NCBI GenBank assembly: GCA_021151685.1
Contig: JAGKWS010000004.1
Span: 1 to 64,000, forward strand
Length of the DNA stretch: 64,000 bases
Direction of reading: 5' to 3'
Source of the DNA: Chitinophagaceae bacterium
GTDB lineage: Bacteria > Bacteroidota > Bacteroidia > Chitinophagales > Chitinophagaceae
Position numbers and translations under genes: made by a program. Below, piece by piece: positions 15,489-24,365 of the stretch. The notes below the pieces were generated by a model, which was not told the origin of the DNA, did not search any database, and saw only the letters and a list, made by a program, of their open reading frames with translations. The stretch's first letter is position 1, and every line of letters starts with the position of its first letter.

Positions 15489-18400
15489 TTACTGCTGTTT
15501 TACCAGTTTTTCGGTGCGTAGCAACTGTCCGTCATTGGTATACAGCGATATGATGTAGACTGCATTGGCCAGATTGTGCAGGCTTATGCGCTTAGCATTT
15601 GCCTGATTGATGAGCACTTTGCCGTCCATACTGCTGATAACGGCACGCACATTTACGTTGCAATCTATGTTTACATAGTCGCTGGCTGGGCTTGGGTATA
15701 TGCGTATGCCCGGTGCGTCTATATCGGTAACGGCAGTAGGGCCTGTCCAGCCGGTAAGTACATAGGCGATAGACATAGACTGGCAGCCGTTGGTGTCTGT
15801 AACGGCTACTTTATAGCTACCATCGCCACTTACAGGCAGGCTCCATGATGTGCCACCTGTAACCGGTAACAGATTTTTGTACCACTGGTAGGTTACATAA
15901 TAGTTGCCGGTATACACTGCGTTAGTGCCGTTGTAAGCCACTACAGGGTTGGGCAGAGGTATGTCGGTAACGGCTACCGAGCTGGAAATAGGTGCGCAGC
16001 TTGCCGGTACCGATACTACACAGTGGTAGGTGCCGGGGAGGGTAGCACTGTAAGTAGCACCTACTGCGCCCGGTACCGGAATGCCATTGCGGAACCACTG
16101 ATAACCCAATGCAGTACCGAGGTACGATACGTTTGTAGAGAGCAGGGAAGAACCACCCCAGCAGAAACGTGCAGGAGTGAGCGGTACTGCTGTAACGGTA
16201 GAGATAACAGTTACTACGGTGTCGGCAGCGGTAATGCTGCTACAGCCCGTAGTTGCGTTGGTAACACGTACCCTGTAGCCGCCACTTGCGCTGGCAATGT
16301 AGGTAGCATTGACGGCACCCGGTATTGCTACGCCACCTACATACCATTGGTACTGGAAGCCCGGTGCAGCATCGAGTGCCACAAAGCCACCAATGCAGAA
16401 GATACGAGTGCCACCGGGTGTGATGGCTGCGCTGGGTACTGCATTAACCGTTACTGCCTGTGGAGTAGATGTAGCAGTGCAACCTGCACTGTTGGTTACC
16501 GTAACATAGTACCCTTCGGCCGTAGTAGCGGAGTACGATACTGATGTTGCACCGGCAATAGCACCTGTGCCATCGTACCATTGGTAGGTATAGCCTGCGC
16601 CAGATGCGGCAGTGAGTGTAACACTACTGCCCGCACATATGGCCAATGGACCTGAAGCCGTAACCGTGTTGGATGGTATGGGGGTAGACGTTACTGCTAC
16701 AGCGGCAGAAACTGCCCAGCAACCTGTGGCATTGGTTACGCGAACGGCATAACTACCTGTAGCAGTAGCATTGTAGGTGGCTGTATTGGCACCGGGTATG
16801 GCTACACCACCAAGCTCCCACTGGTAGCTAAGACCAGTACCAGTATTGGCGTTTAGTACCACTGGTGTACCTGCACAGGTGCTGGTAGTGCCACCCGGTA
16901 CGGTAATAGTTGCAGTAGCTGGTGTTACGGCAACACTCATAGGTATGGAGGTAGATGAACAGCCAGATGCAATGCTAACCATTGCCGAGTAGCTGCCGGA
17001 TGCGGTAACTACCAACACGGGCGATGTGGCCCCTACAATAGGTGTGCCACCAGAGAACCACTGGTATGATACACTGGGTGAGGTGCTGACAGAAAGTGAT
17101 ACAAAATCGCCGGGGCATATTACCGTATCGCCCAGTGGCGTGATAATAGCGGGTGGTGCGGCCGAGATAGTAACTACCGCTGTAGTGCTACAGCCAGTTG
17201 AGGTTTGTGTATATGTAATGGCCGATGTGCCCGAAGTAACACCTGTGTATGCACCAGTGCCGGCAACTATTGTAGCCACTGCGGTGTTGCCACTGGCCCA
17301 TGTGCCGGGCGTAGCGGCATTGGTAAGGGTGGCCGTAGAGCCGGGGCACAGTGTTGTAGGGCCGCCTATGGCCGGTGGCAATGCATTCACCGTCATGGTG
17401 CGTACACGCTCGCAACCGTTGGGTATGGTATAGGTGATATTGGCGGTGCCAGAGGCTACGCCATTTACGGTGCCGGTAGTGGCACCTACTGTAGCTATAG
17501 TGGTGTTGCCACTGGTCCATGTGCCGGTTGTAGGTGTGCTGCTGAGGGTAACACTGCTACCCAAACATACTGTAGAAGCACCGGTAAAAGTTGATGGGAG
17601 TGAGTTGACTGTAACGGTGCGTATAGTGCTACAGCCCGATACTGTGTAGGTAATGTTGGTAGTACCAGCAGTAACACCGGTAACAGTGCCTGTAACCACA
17701 CCTGCAACAAATGGTGTGCTGCTGGACCATGTGCCACCAGTTGTAGTGCTGCTGAGTACTGTAGATGAACCCACACACACTGTTGCTGTGCCGGTAAGTG
17801 AGGCAGGCAGTGCATTTACAGTAACTACTACCGAGCGGGCACAACCATTGGTGCCTGTTGCGGTAATGGTGGCAGTGCCCAGGGCGTTGCCGCTTACCAC
17901 GCCTGTGGTAGCACCTACGCTGGCCACTGTAGTGTTGCTGCTGGTCCAGTTAAGTGGAGTTGTTGCACTGGTGAGTGTAGTGGTGCTACCCTGACATGCT
18001 ATGAGGCTACCGTTAATGCTGGCTGGCAATGCCAAAACTGTTACTACCTGTGTGGTGATGCAGCCCGATGTGGGCAGTGTATAAGTAATGGTGGCTGTAC
18101 CGCCAAGTACATTTACACCGGTTACTACGCCCGATAAAATACCTACGGTTGCTACTGTAGTATTGCTGCTGGTCCATGTGCCGCCGGTGACAGGGGGGGT
18201 AAGAGTTGTTGTGCTGTTGGCGCATACCGATGCTGTGCCGGTTATAGCACCGGGTGTAGCGTCTACAGTGGCAATAGCTGTAACATTGCACCCAATGGCG
18301 GTGTAGGTAATAATAGTAGTACCTACGCCAGCACCTGTGAGTACGCCGGTACCGCTGATGGTAGCTACCCCTGAGGCGGAAGATACCCAAGTGCCACCGG

Positions 18401-19970
18401 CTGGGGTGCTGCCCAGTGCTGATGTGGCACCCACACATATATGCCTATCGCCAGTGATGGCAGATGGTGCAGGATTGACCGTAATGACAAAAGTACTGGT
18501 ACACCCGGCTGGTGTAGTGTAGGTGAGTGTGGCTGTGCCTACCGACACACCGGTGACTACACCGGAAGTGAGCCCTACTGTGAACCGGGCAGTATTGCTA
18601 CTGGCCCATGTGCCACCCACTACTATGTTGCTCATGGTTACTGTACCGGTAGGGCAAACAACGCCACTGCCTGTAATATTTTCAACAGAATCTACCCTAA
18701 TGGTGCGGATAGTAGAGCAACCGGTGAATAGTTCATATTCTACAGTATCTACACCGGGGCCGGCAGATGAATATATGCCCGAAAACAAATCGACACTACC
18801 TACGCCGGTATGATAGTTGAACCAAAAACCACCAATAAGAGGATTTACCAGTGCAGAGGCATCGCCGTTGCACAGCATTGTGTCGCCGGTAATGGGGGCA
18901 ATAACGGTAGGATCTACTGTTACTATGGCCGATACGAGACAAGCCCCTGCTGCATAGCGAATGGTAACAGTGTCGGCGGATATGCCGGTTACAATACCGG
19001 TAGAGGAACCTACGGTAGCTGTAGTGGGGTCGAAACTGGTCCATGTGCCACCGGGTATAGGGTGCGATAATGTGATGTGTGAACCGATGCAGGTTTCGAG
19101 GCCACCAATAATATCGTCGCAAAGGAGACTGATGGAAAAATTGTCGAAATAACCATTCAGCGCATCTGGTGCAGCGGTAAGATAGGTAACGCTGTAGTTG
19201 CCATAAAAGCCGAAAGTGGTCATTACGGCACTGGTATATGTACCATCTGTACCGGTACCTACAGAGAATAATGTACCAGTGGTGGGGGAGGTAAAGCTGG
19301 TGAAACCATCATCGCGCACTTGTAGTTCCCAATCGTCTGTTGCGGGGTCGTAAATGACCTTTACACTGGCATAGTCTATAGAAGACATCATAAATGGGCC
19401 AGTTGCAACAATGGTGCTTAATGTGCCCAGAAGGCCGCCAGAATAATTGATAAGTGAAATACCATCGGGCGTAGTAGGGTCGAAAACTACTGCATAGCCC
19501 TTGCCGGCATTGCGTACGTCCGGATTGTCGGCAGCCAATACTACGGCAATGCCGTTGCGGCCATCAGAAAAGCCGGTAACGGGAATGCCTGTTTGCATAT
19601 TGAATGCCCACTGTACCCGCATAGTGTTGGCCGATAGAATAGGGTTGAACGGAGCGGCAACCGCAGACATAGGGGCCGTGGCGGCGGCATAGCCGTTGTT
19701 GGTAATACCCAGGGGTGATGTGGCTGCGGTGGTCCAAACCGAAAGTAAACCGGGTGTGAACACAATACTACCAGCAGAGCCACCAACCTGCAACCCTGCA
19801 TTGCTGCCGGGTGTGGCATCGGTATTGCCGTTGGCCAGGGCATAACCCACCGGGGGGAAGCTTGCCGGAGTGGTACTAAAATCGTCGGAATAAACTACCG
19901 TTTGGGCTTGGGAGTAGGTGAGCCCCAAAATGGCAGCAATAAGAAAATAATAACGTAACATTTTGTTCAT
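15489..19970 (-). CDS. Giant lectin/Ig-repeat surface protein, T9SS type A cargo
   Basis: A 1,493-residue secreted protein. After the signal peptide (MNKMLRYYFLIAAILGLTYSQAQ with start 19970; the frame is open to 19988) comes a lectin-like beta-sandwich at about 25-285 (MRVQWAFNMQTG, GYAVVFDPTTPDG, VKVIYDPATDDWELQVRDD). About eleven 70-residue Ig-like modules follow, marked by GGTWTSSNTTVATVG and TATITYT. Then come about six modules of a second type, marked by YQWYxGG, ATYxAxxxGSYxVxVTNAxGC. The last 80 residues are a T9SS type A sorting domain (IRIYPSPASDYVNI...LRTEKLVKQQ). It is probably an adhesin that binds sugars. The repeats are also visible as long DNA repeats at 16.0-18.9 kb, so assembly there deserves care. 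Confidence 0.88.
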   Translation of the reverse strand: MNKMLRYYFLIAAILGLTYSQAQTVVYSDDFSTTPASFPPVGYALANGNTDATPGSNAGLQVGGSAGSIVFTPGLLSVWTTAATSPLGITNNGYAAATAPMSAVAAPFNPILSANTMRVQWAFNMQTGIPVTGFSDGRNGIAVVLAADNPDVRNAGKGYAVVFDPTTPDGISLINYSGGLLGTLSTIVATGPFMMSSIDYASVKVIYDPATDDWELQVRDDGFTSFTSPTTGTLFSVGTGTDGTYTSAVMTTFGFYGNYSVTYLTAAPDALNGYFDNFSISLLCDDIIGGLETCIGSHITLSHPIPGGTWTSFDPTTATVGSSTGIVTGISADTVTIRYAAGACLVSAIVTVDPTVIAPITGDTMLCNGDASALVNPLIGGFWFNYHTGVGSVDLFSGIYSSAGPGVDTVEYELFTGCSTIRTIRVDSVENITGSGVVCPTGTVTMSNIVVGGTWASSNTARFTVGLTSGVVTGVSVGTATLTYTTPAGCTSTFVITVNPAPSAITGDRHICVGATSALGSTPAGGTWVSSASGVATISGTGVLTGAGVGTTIITYTAIGCNVTAIATVDATPGAITGTASVCANSTTTLTPPVTGGTWTSSNTTVATVGILSGVVTGVNVLGGTATITYTLPTSGCITTQVVTVLALPASINGSLIACQGSTTTLTSATTPLNWTSSNTTVASVGATTGVVSGNALGTATITATGTNGCARSVVVTVNALPASLTGTATVCVGSSTVLSSTTTGGTWSSSTPFVAGVVTGTVTGVTAGTTNITYTVSGCSTIRTVTVNSLPSTFTGASTVCLGSSVTLSSTPTTGTWTSGNTTIATVGATTGTVNGVASGTANITYTIPNGCERVRTMTVNALPPAIGGPTTLCPGSTATLTNAATPGTWASGNTAVATIVAGTGAYTGVTSGTSAITYTQTSTGCSTTAVVTISAAPPAIITPLGDTVICPGDFVSLSVSTSPSVSYQWFSGGTPIVGATSPVLVVTASGSYSAMVSIASGCSSTSIPMSVAVTPATATITVPGGTTSTCAGTPVVLNANTGTGLSYQWELGGVAIPGANTATYNATATGSYAVRVTNATGCWAVSAAVAVTSTPIPSNTVTASGPLAICAGSSVTLTAASGAGYTYQWYDGTGAIAGATSVSYSATTAEGYYVTVTNSAGCTATSTPQAVTVNAVPSAAITPGGTRIFCIGGFVALDAAPGFQYQWYVGGVAIPGAVNATYIASASGGYRVRVTNATTGCSSITAADTVVTVISTVTAVPLTPARFCWGGSSLLSTNVSYLGTALGYQWFRNGIPVPGAVGATYSATLPGTYHCVVSVPASCAPISSSVAVTDIPLPNPVVAYNGTNAVYTGNYYVTYQWYKNLLPVTGGTSWSLPVSGDGSYKVAVTDTNGCQSMSIAYVLTGWTGPTAVTDIDAPGIRIYPSPASDYVNIDCNVNVRAVISSMDGKVLINQANAKRISLHNLANAVYIISLYTNDGQLLRTEKLVKQQ

Positions 19971-20329
19971 AACTGTACGCATTAGCATGAGTACAGCAAG
20001 GTACTAAGAATCTGTAGATTTACAAAAATGACAATATATTTTTTGTAATTGGTTGATATTCATTGTGCTATTGTTTAACTGTTAGTTTATTTTTTGCTTT
20101 GTATGTATATTGCTGGTTCCATAGGACGGCAGGTTTGCCACAAAGTGTATGATTGTTTTTTGCTGCAATGCTTTGGGGAGGGGGTAGATAGGGACTGGGG
20201 CAATAATTCCCTTTTTTATGGTAAAAGAATCTGTTTTGGGGAAAGGAAATAATTGTTGGTGCTTGGGTCACACCATTGTAATATGGAGGTATAGATTTTT
20301 GTTAACGGCGTGGCCAGTGACAAAGGGCT
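19971..20329. other. Divergent intergenic region
   Basis: About 360 AT-rich bases lie between the divergent Ig-repeat gene and the AraC gene. I see no gene, repeat or hairpin. A promoter for the - strand gene should lie near 19985-20050, but no full TAnnTTTG box is visible there. Confidence 0.5.
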
Positions 20330-20337
20330 TACCTTTG
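20330..20337 (+). promoter_or_regulatory. -7 box TACCTTTG, near-leaderless start
   Basis: A perfect TAnnTTTG box ends 5 bases before the in-frame GTG at 20343. The same TACCTTTGCC plus GTG arrangement occurs at rsmA (25928). Confidence 0.5.
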
Positions 20338-20342
20338 CCCAT

Positions 20343-21200
20343 GTGAAGGCTGTTACAGAAAAGATACGCAACAGGGCTGGGGTAGTAAACTTTCCGGGGG
20401 GCGATGCGCGGGTGGTGAACACTATGGTGCTACCCGTAAATAACTTTGTGGTAGCAGAGCGCAGGGAGGTAATTTTGCAAGACAGTGAGCCATCGGACGA
20501 ACAAGGTATGCTGCACTTGTACCCTATTGAAGATAACCGCTATTGTTTGGAACTACATTACCTGCAATATGCAGATGGCCCTGCCGATAATGATGTGGTG
20601 TATGTAATACGGTATCTGCCCACCTTTTTCCTTCAGTTTTCGGACAAAGATCTTGCTGCCAACCGGCCATTTCGTTTCGACCAGACTACCGAGCAACAGT
20701 TTACCGTTTGTAGCCGCTCGCGTAGCCTGCTGCAACAGTTGGATGGTGACAAAACAGGTACTGCCATTACCCGGTCGCTGGAGGCTACCGAGGTAGTGGT
20801 ACATCTTTTGCGCAGGGCTTTGGAATGCATTACTGTGCCGTTTGCCGCCTGTCAGGTGCCTGCCTGCCGCTTTTTGGCGTTTGAGGGAGAGCGCGATAAG
20901 ATAACGGCTGCCATGCGCATTATAGAGGCCAACATAGACCAGCCACAAACCATACGCGAGCTGTCGCGCAAGGTAGCGATGAACGAGTGCTACCTGAAAA
21001 AAGGATTCAAGGCCATAACCGGCAAAACCATACACGAATACCAGCAGTCTTTGCGAATAGCTCAGGCCCGCATACTGCTGCAAGAGCAGGGGCGCACCGT
21101 AACCGATGTGGCCAATACGCTGGGGTATAGCAGTATTTCGCATTTCAGTACGGCATTCAAGAAGGTGACCGGTATGAAGCCGTGCGAGTTGCTGGCGTAG
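20343..21200 (+). CDS. AraC-family transcriptional regulator
   Basis: A 285-residue DNA-binding protein. The C-terminal AraC/XylS domain (about 190-285) has two helix-turn-helix units: TIRELSRKVAMNECYLKKGFKAITGKT, and VTDVANTLGYSSISHFSTAFKKVTGMKP. The N-terminal 180 residues are not recognisable as a cupin and are presumably the sensing or dimer part. The arrangement resembles PchR-like regulators of Bacteroidota. The frame is open from a GTG at 20310, but a perfect -7 box at 20330-20337 favours the GTG at 20343. The ATG at 20424 is the first ATG in frame but would cut 27 residues. Targets are unknown; neighbours on both sides are on the other strand. Confidence 0.85.
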   Translation: MKAVTEKIRNRAGVVNFPGGDARVVNTMVLPVNNFVVAERREVILQDSEPSDEQGMLHLYPIEDNRYCLELHYLQYADGPADNDVVYVIRYLPTFFLQFSDKDLAANRPFRFDQTTEQQFTVCSRSRSLLQQLDGDKTGTAITRSLEATEVVVHLLRRALECITVPFAACQVPACRFLAFEGERDKITAAMRIIEANIDQPQTIRELSRKVAMNECYLKKGFKAITGKTIHEYQQSLRIAQARILLQEQGRTVTDVANTLGYSSISHFSTAFKKVTGMKPCELLA

Positions 21201-21226
21201 TGGTGGACATAGGCTTTCTCCACGTA

Positions 21227-21958
21227 TCAGGAGGTGAAAGAGTGAAAGTGTGGCTTATGAGACTTGTCTGCGGAAAAAATAGATTTTACAAAGTTGATTT
21301 CTTTAACAAAGTAGTCTGCAGTAACCGGAGACTCTATGATGAAAGGGATATTGAGTGGAACTAATTTAGCTACCTTCCTGTAGGCTGTTATTGCTTCAGA
21401 GTTTATAGGGACGTGATTGCAGTCGGATGTAACATCGCTGATGTGAAACTGAATAAGTTTGTCTGCAAATAATCTCAGCATTCTTGCACACTCGGCCATA
21501 GAAGAGTCAACTTGTTTTGCATGTGCAAAGTCTAAACAAAAGCGAGCATGGGGCAAATGTCCGAAAATCATTTGCAAATCATTTGATGTGCGACCGATTG
21601 CCTTTCGTTTGTCCATATTTTCTATACAAAGTATATCGCCCAATACTAACCATTTATCGAAATCTACAATTACATCGGGGTGTACTACAATTGGGTATTG
21701 ATACTTTGCAAGTTCTCTAAGGTGTTCAATCAGATTGTTTTCAGAGAAATCGTTTAGTTTACTTGGTGCATGTATTGATATATGTTTGTACTTACGTAAG
21801 TCAAGGTTTGGAATTGCATCAATCAGAATTGGTAATTCACGTTCTCTGAGCGTAGAAAGTTCAATTGCATTGGCAGAATTGGGTGTGCCGGAAAGTATAT
21901 CCAGTGCTTTAACAAAATCGCCTTTTGCAAGGCTTCCGGTTGAGTATCCAATAAACAT
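21227..21958 (-). CDS. Sugar phosphate isomerase/epimerase-like TIM barrel
   Basis: A 243-residue protein of the xylose isomerase-like/AP endonuclease 2 TIM-barrel superfamily. It starts MFIGYSTGSLAKGDFVKAL. Expected strand-end motifs are AIELSTLRE near 30, SIHAPSKL near 62, VVHPD near 90, CIENMDKRK near 112, CLDFAHAKQ near 140, QFHISDV near 165 and FIIESPV near 205. They supply the His, Glu and Asp ligands for divalent metal seen in this fold. Substrate cannot be told from sequence. Its ATG overlaps the stop of the preceding nucleotidyltransferase by one base (TAATG), so the two are translationally coupled. The DNA is more AT-rich than its neighbours, which suggests horizontal gain. Confidence 0.8.
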   Translation of the reverse strand: MFIGYSTGSLAKGDFVKALDILSGTPNSANAIELSTLRERELPILIDAIPNLDLRKYKHISIHAPSKLNDFSENNLIEHLRELAKYQYPIVVHPDVIVDFDKWLVLGDILCIENMDKRKAIGRTSNDLQMIFGHLPHARFCLDFAHAKQVDSSMAECARMLRLFADKLIQFHISDVTSDCNHVPINSEAITAYRKVAKLVPLNIPFIIESPVTADYFVKEINFVKSIFSADKSHKPHFHSFTS

Positions 21959-22992
21959 TAAAAAATGCCGTATTTAAGTGTTAGTGTTTTCAGGCTCCCT
22001 TCATTTATCAGAAAAATATTGTCTAAGGCATTCTGCAATTCATCGGCTGTATTGCGCAGGTCTAAGAAGTAAGCATTGCCATATATGTCGTTCATGTTTA
22101 CTTTTAATAATGTTGTTCTGATTTCATCATTATCGATTTTTGACAAAAAGTTGCTATAGCAATTGATGATACGAACAATATTGTCTGTTGGTATAGAAAA
22201 GTGTTCCTGAAGCCCGATAATGAGTTCTAAAGGGACGATTTTAACCATGTCATTCAAGCTTTGTATTAATTCTGCTTTATCTTGATGTTGCCCGTAATGG
22301 CTAAAACACATCAATAAACCCTTTACGAAGAGCATTTTTCGGGAAATACGTAGTTTGATATTTCGCAAAGCCCATTTATCTCCTTCTTGTTCTCTTTGTT
22401 TGTATGCAAAATCTACACACATTGTGCGCCAGAATCTTACTATATCGTTTAGTAAATACCGGGGTATGGCTGGCCTGTCAGAATTAAGACCAGAATCATG
22501 TTCAATATATTGAGACAATATTCCTTTTATAACGCTGTCATATGCGGTGCCATTTGTAGATGTGGTACTACCTAATAGGATATTGGTTGATTCGAGGAGC
22601 AGTAATATTCTTTTGGTCAGATTGTGATTGGTGTCCGATTGGCCTCCGATATTGTGCAGTAGCTCGTGGCTGAAAGATATATTTCCGAACATACCCGAAG
22701 TGCCAGGGTCTGTGTATCCTTTCGCTCTAAGTTTCTTTCTAATTTCATTTTCCATACTGGAATGACGAACATTCGCCTGTCCGTCAACCAGTAATGTCCA
22801 ATCTATATCGCTGCCGCCAACACATTCTTTCCTGGCTATGGAACCAAATGCTATCAAATCTTCATCGGGCGAAAAAGGTGGAATTCCATATAGGGATTTT
22901 ATTCCGCCTATTATTTCATCAGTTTTTCTGTAGCACCTTTCAAAATTGTCGATGTCAACTTTGTGGTGTTGTGCAAATTCTGGTAATGAAAT
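21958..22992 (-). CDS. Pol-beta-type nucleotidyltransferase, no ATG start
   Basis: A protein of up to 344 residues. The N-terminal part has the minimal nucleotidyltransferase motif FGSIARKE...GSDIDWTLL: the Gly-Ser loop followed by two metal-binding Asp residues. A mostly helical region of about 230 residues follows, with no motif I know. The first in-frame standard start is a TTG at 22857, immediately before the first strand of the fold. The frame stays open and protein-like upstream (EFAQHHKVDIDNFERCYRKT...) to a TAA at 23001-22999, and the only reasonable start in that stretch is ATT at 22992. A canonical promoter ends just upstream at 23013, which supports that long form. It forms an operon with the TIM barrel at 21227. 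Family members modify nucleic acids, proteins or small molecules; the target is unknown. Confidence 0.72.
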   Translation of the reverse strand: MSLPEFAQHHKVDIDNFERCYRKTDEIIGGIKSLYGIPPFSPDEDLIAFGSIARKECVGGSDIDWTLLVDGQANVRHSSMENEIRKKLRAKGYTDPGTSGMFGNISFSHELLHNIGGQSDTNHNLTKRILLLLESTNILLGSTTSTNGTAYDSVIKGILSQYIEHDSGLNSDRPAIPRYLLNDIVRFWRTMCVDFAYKQREQEGDKWALRNIKLRISRKMLFVKGLLMCFSHYGQHQDKAELIQSLNDMVKIVPLELIIGLQEHFSIPTDNIVRIINCYSNFLSKIDNDEIRTTLLKVNMNDIYGNAYFLDLRNTADELQNALDNIFLINEGSLKTLTLKYGIF

Positions 22993-23012
22993 GTTTGATT
23001 AAGTCACATTCT

Positions 23013-23043
23013 CAAAGTTACACGATTGAATTTGTACAGGCAA
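23013..23043 (-). promoter_or_regulatory. Canonical Bacteroidota promoter TTG-N20-TAACTTTG
   Basis: On the - strand TTG (23043-23041), a 20-base spacer and TAACTTTG (23020-23013) match the TTG-N19-21-TAnnTTTG consensus exactly. Transcription should start near 23009, about 17 bases before the ATT codon at 22992. The only ATG after the promoter is followed at once by TGA. Confidence 0.8.
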
Positions 23044-23116
23044 ATCTCAAGGGCGAAATATGACCATGGAAATATGGTGTACAGCTTGCAGAGAATGAAT
23101 CTGTAAGTAACCATAC

Positions 23117-23147
23117 AAATTGGGCACCCACATAAGGTGCCCAATTT
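23117..23147 (-). terminator. Hairpin after pdxA
   Basis: A 12-base perfect stem (AAATTGGGCACC with its complement) and a 7-base loop, 29 bases downstream of the pdxA stop. The T run is short. Confidence 0.6.
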
Positions 23148-23175
23148 AAGAAAATATACATATTTTTTGTCTCCC

Positions 23176-24246
23176 TTACCCCTCGCTCCTCTCCTTTTCT
23201 ATTTTGCCACGCCGCATGGGGTTGGCGGTGTTTTCGGCATACTGGTCGCGCTGGCGCAGTAGTGTGATGGCCTGAAATACGGCTTCGCGGAAGGATGATG
23301 GGTCGGCAAGGTCTTTGCCGGCAATGTCGAAGGCGGTACCGTGGTCGGGCGAGGTGCGTATGATGGGCAGGCCTGCAGTATAGTTTACCCCTTCGCCCTG
23401 TGCCAGTGTTTTGAAGCCCACCAAGCCCTGATCGTGATACATGGCCAGTACGGCATCGAATTGGGTATAACTACCGCCGGCAAAGAATGCATCGGCACTG
23501 TAGGGGCCATATACCAGCGCATCTTTGTGGCGGAAGCCCTCTATAACCGGCCGTATGATGGTTTGTTCTTCGGTGCCTATTTGCCCATCGTCGCCGGCAT
23601 GGGGGTTGAGGCCCAGTACGGCTATTTTAGGTTTGTCTATACCAAAATCGCGTATGAGGGTTTCGCGCAGTATCATCAGCTTGTTGGCAAGCAGCTCTTT
23701 GGTGATGCTGCCGGCTACTTTGGCTATGGGTATATGCTCTGTAGCCAGTGCCACGCGCAGGCGGTTGCTGTACAGTATCATCAGTACGTCTTTGGCCCCA
23801 AACTTTTCTTTGAAGAACGGTGTATGCCCTGTAAAGGGGAAGTCGGCCAGGTTGGTATTGCTTTTGTGTATGGGTGCGGTTACTATGGCATCGAGTTGGC
23901 CATCTTTGAGGCACTGTGTGGCTACCTGGAGCGATCGCACCGCGTACTTGCCACCAACATCGGTGAGTACACCGGGTTGTATGGGCACATCTTCGTCCCA
24001 GCAGTTGAATATGTTTACCTGCTTGGGGTTCAGCTTGGTAAGGTCTTTGGTATTGTTGAAGTTGATTGTGGCTTCGGCAATAAGGCGGCGGTAAAAACCG
24101 AGCACCTTATTGGAAGAAAATATGACTGGCGTACACAGATCCAGCATACGGCTGTCGGCAAAGGTTTTGATGATGACCTCGGTGCCTATTCCGTTCAGAT
24201 CGCCGGTGGTGATGCCTATTACTGGTTTTTCGTTGTTGGTATGCAT
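23176..24246 (-). CDS. pdxA: 4-hydroxythreonine-4-phosphate dehydrogenase
   Basis: PdxA oxidises 4-phosphohydroxy-L-threonine with NAD(P)+ in the DXP-dependent route to pyridoxal phosphate (vitamin B6). The 356-residue product begins PVIGITTGDLNGIGTEVIIK. It carries DAIVTAPIHKSN, FTGHTPFF, LGLNPHAGDDGQIGTEE and the metal-ligand region AMYHDQGLVGFKTL, followed by RTSPDHGTAFDIAGK. These are the zinc-binding His and substrate residues of the family. The length is slightly longer than the E. coli enzyme because of a basic C-terminal tail. It is followed by a terminator and is probably a single-gene unit; pdxJ is not in the window. Confidence 0.96.
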   Translation of the reverse strand: MHTNNEKPVIGITTGDLNGIGTEVIIKTFADSRMLDLCTPVIFSSNKVLGFYRRLIAEATINFNNTKDLTKLNPKQVNIFNCWDEDVPIQPGVLTDVGGKYAVRSLQVATQCLKDGQLDAIVTAPIHKSNTNLADFPFTGHTPFFKEKFGAKDVLMILYSNRLRVALATEHIPIAKVAGSITKELLANKLMILRETLIRDFGIDKPKIAVLGLNPHAGDDGQIGTEEQTIIRPVIEGFRHKDALVYGPYSADAFFAGGSYTQFDAVLAMYHDQGLVGFKTLAQGEGVNYTAGLPIIRTSPDHGTAFDIAGKDLADPSSFREAVFQAITLLRQRDQYAENTANPMRRGKIEKERSEG

Positions 24247-24365
24247 GCTGTTGGGTGTAATGTAATAGTAGTGAATACCATATCATTAAGTTAACCGCAA
24301 AGAATGGTATGTAAGCGGTTTCTGTTTCGGGCTAAGTTAATGACATTGGTGGTGAATGGTTGTTG

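Noticed and set aside
16000..18900. Repeated DNA that could suggest a CRISPR array
   Set aside because: The repeats have long, varying spacing, keep the reading frame and encode Ig-like modules.
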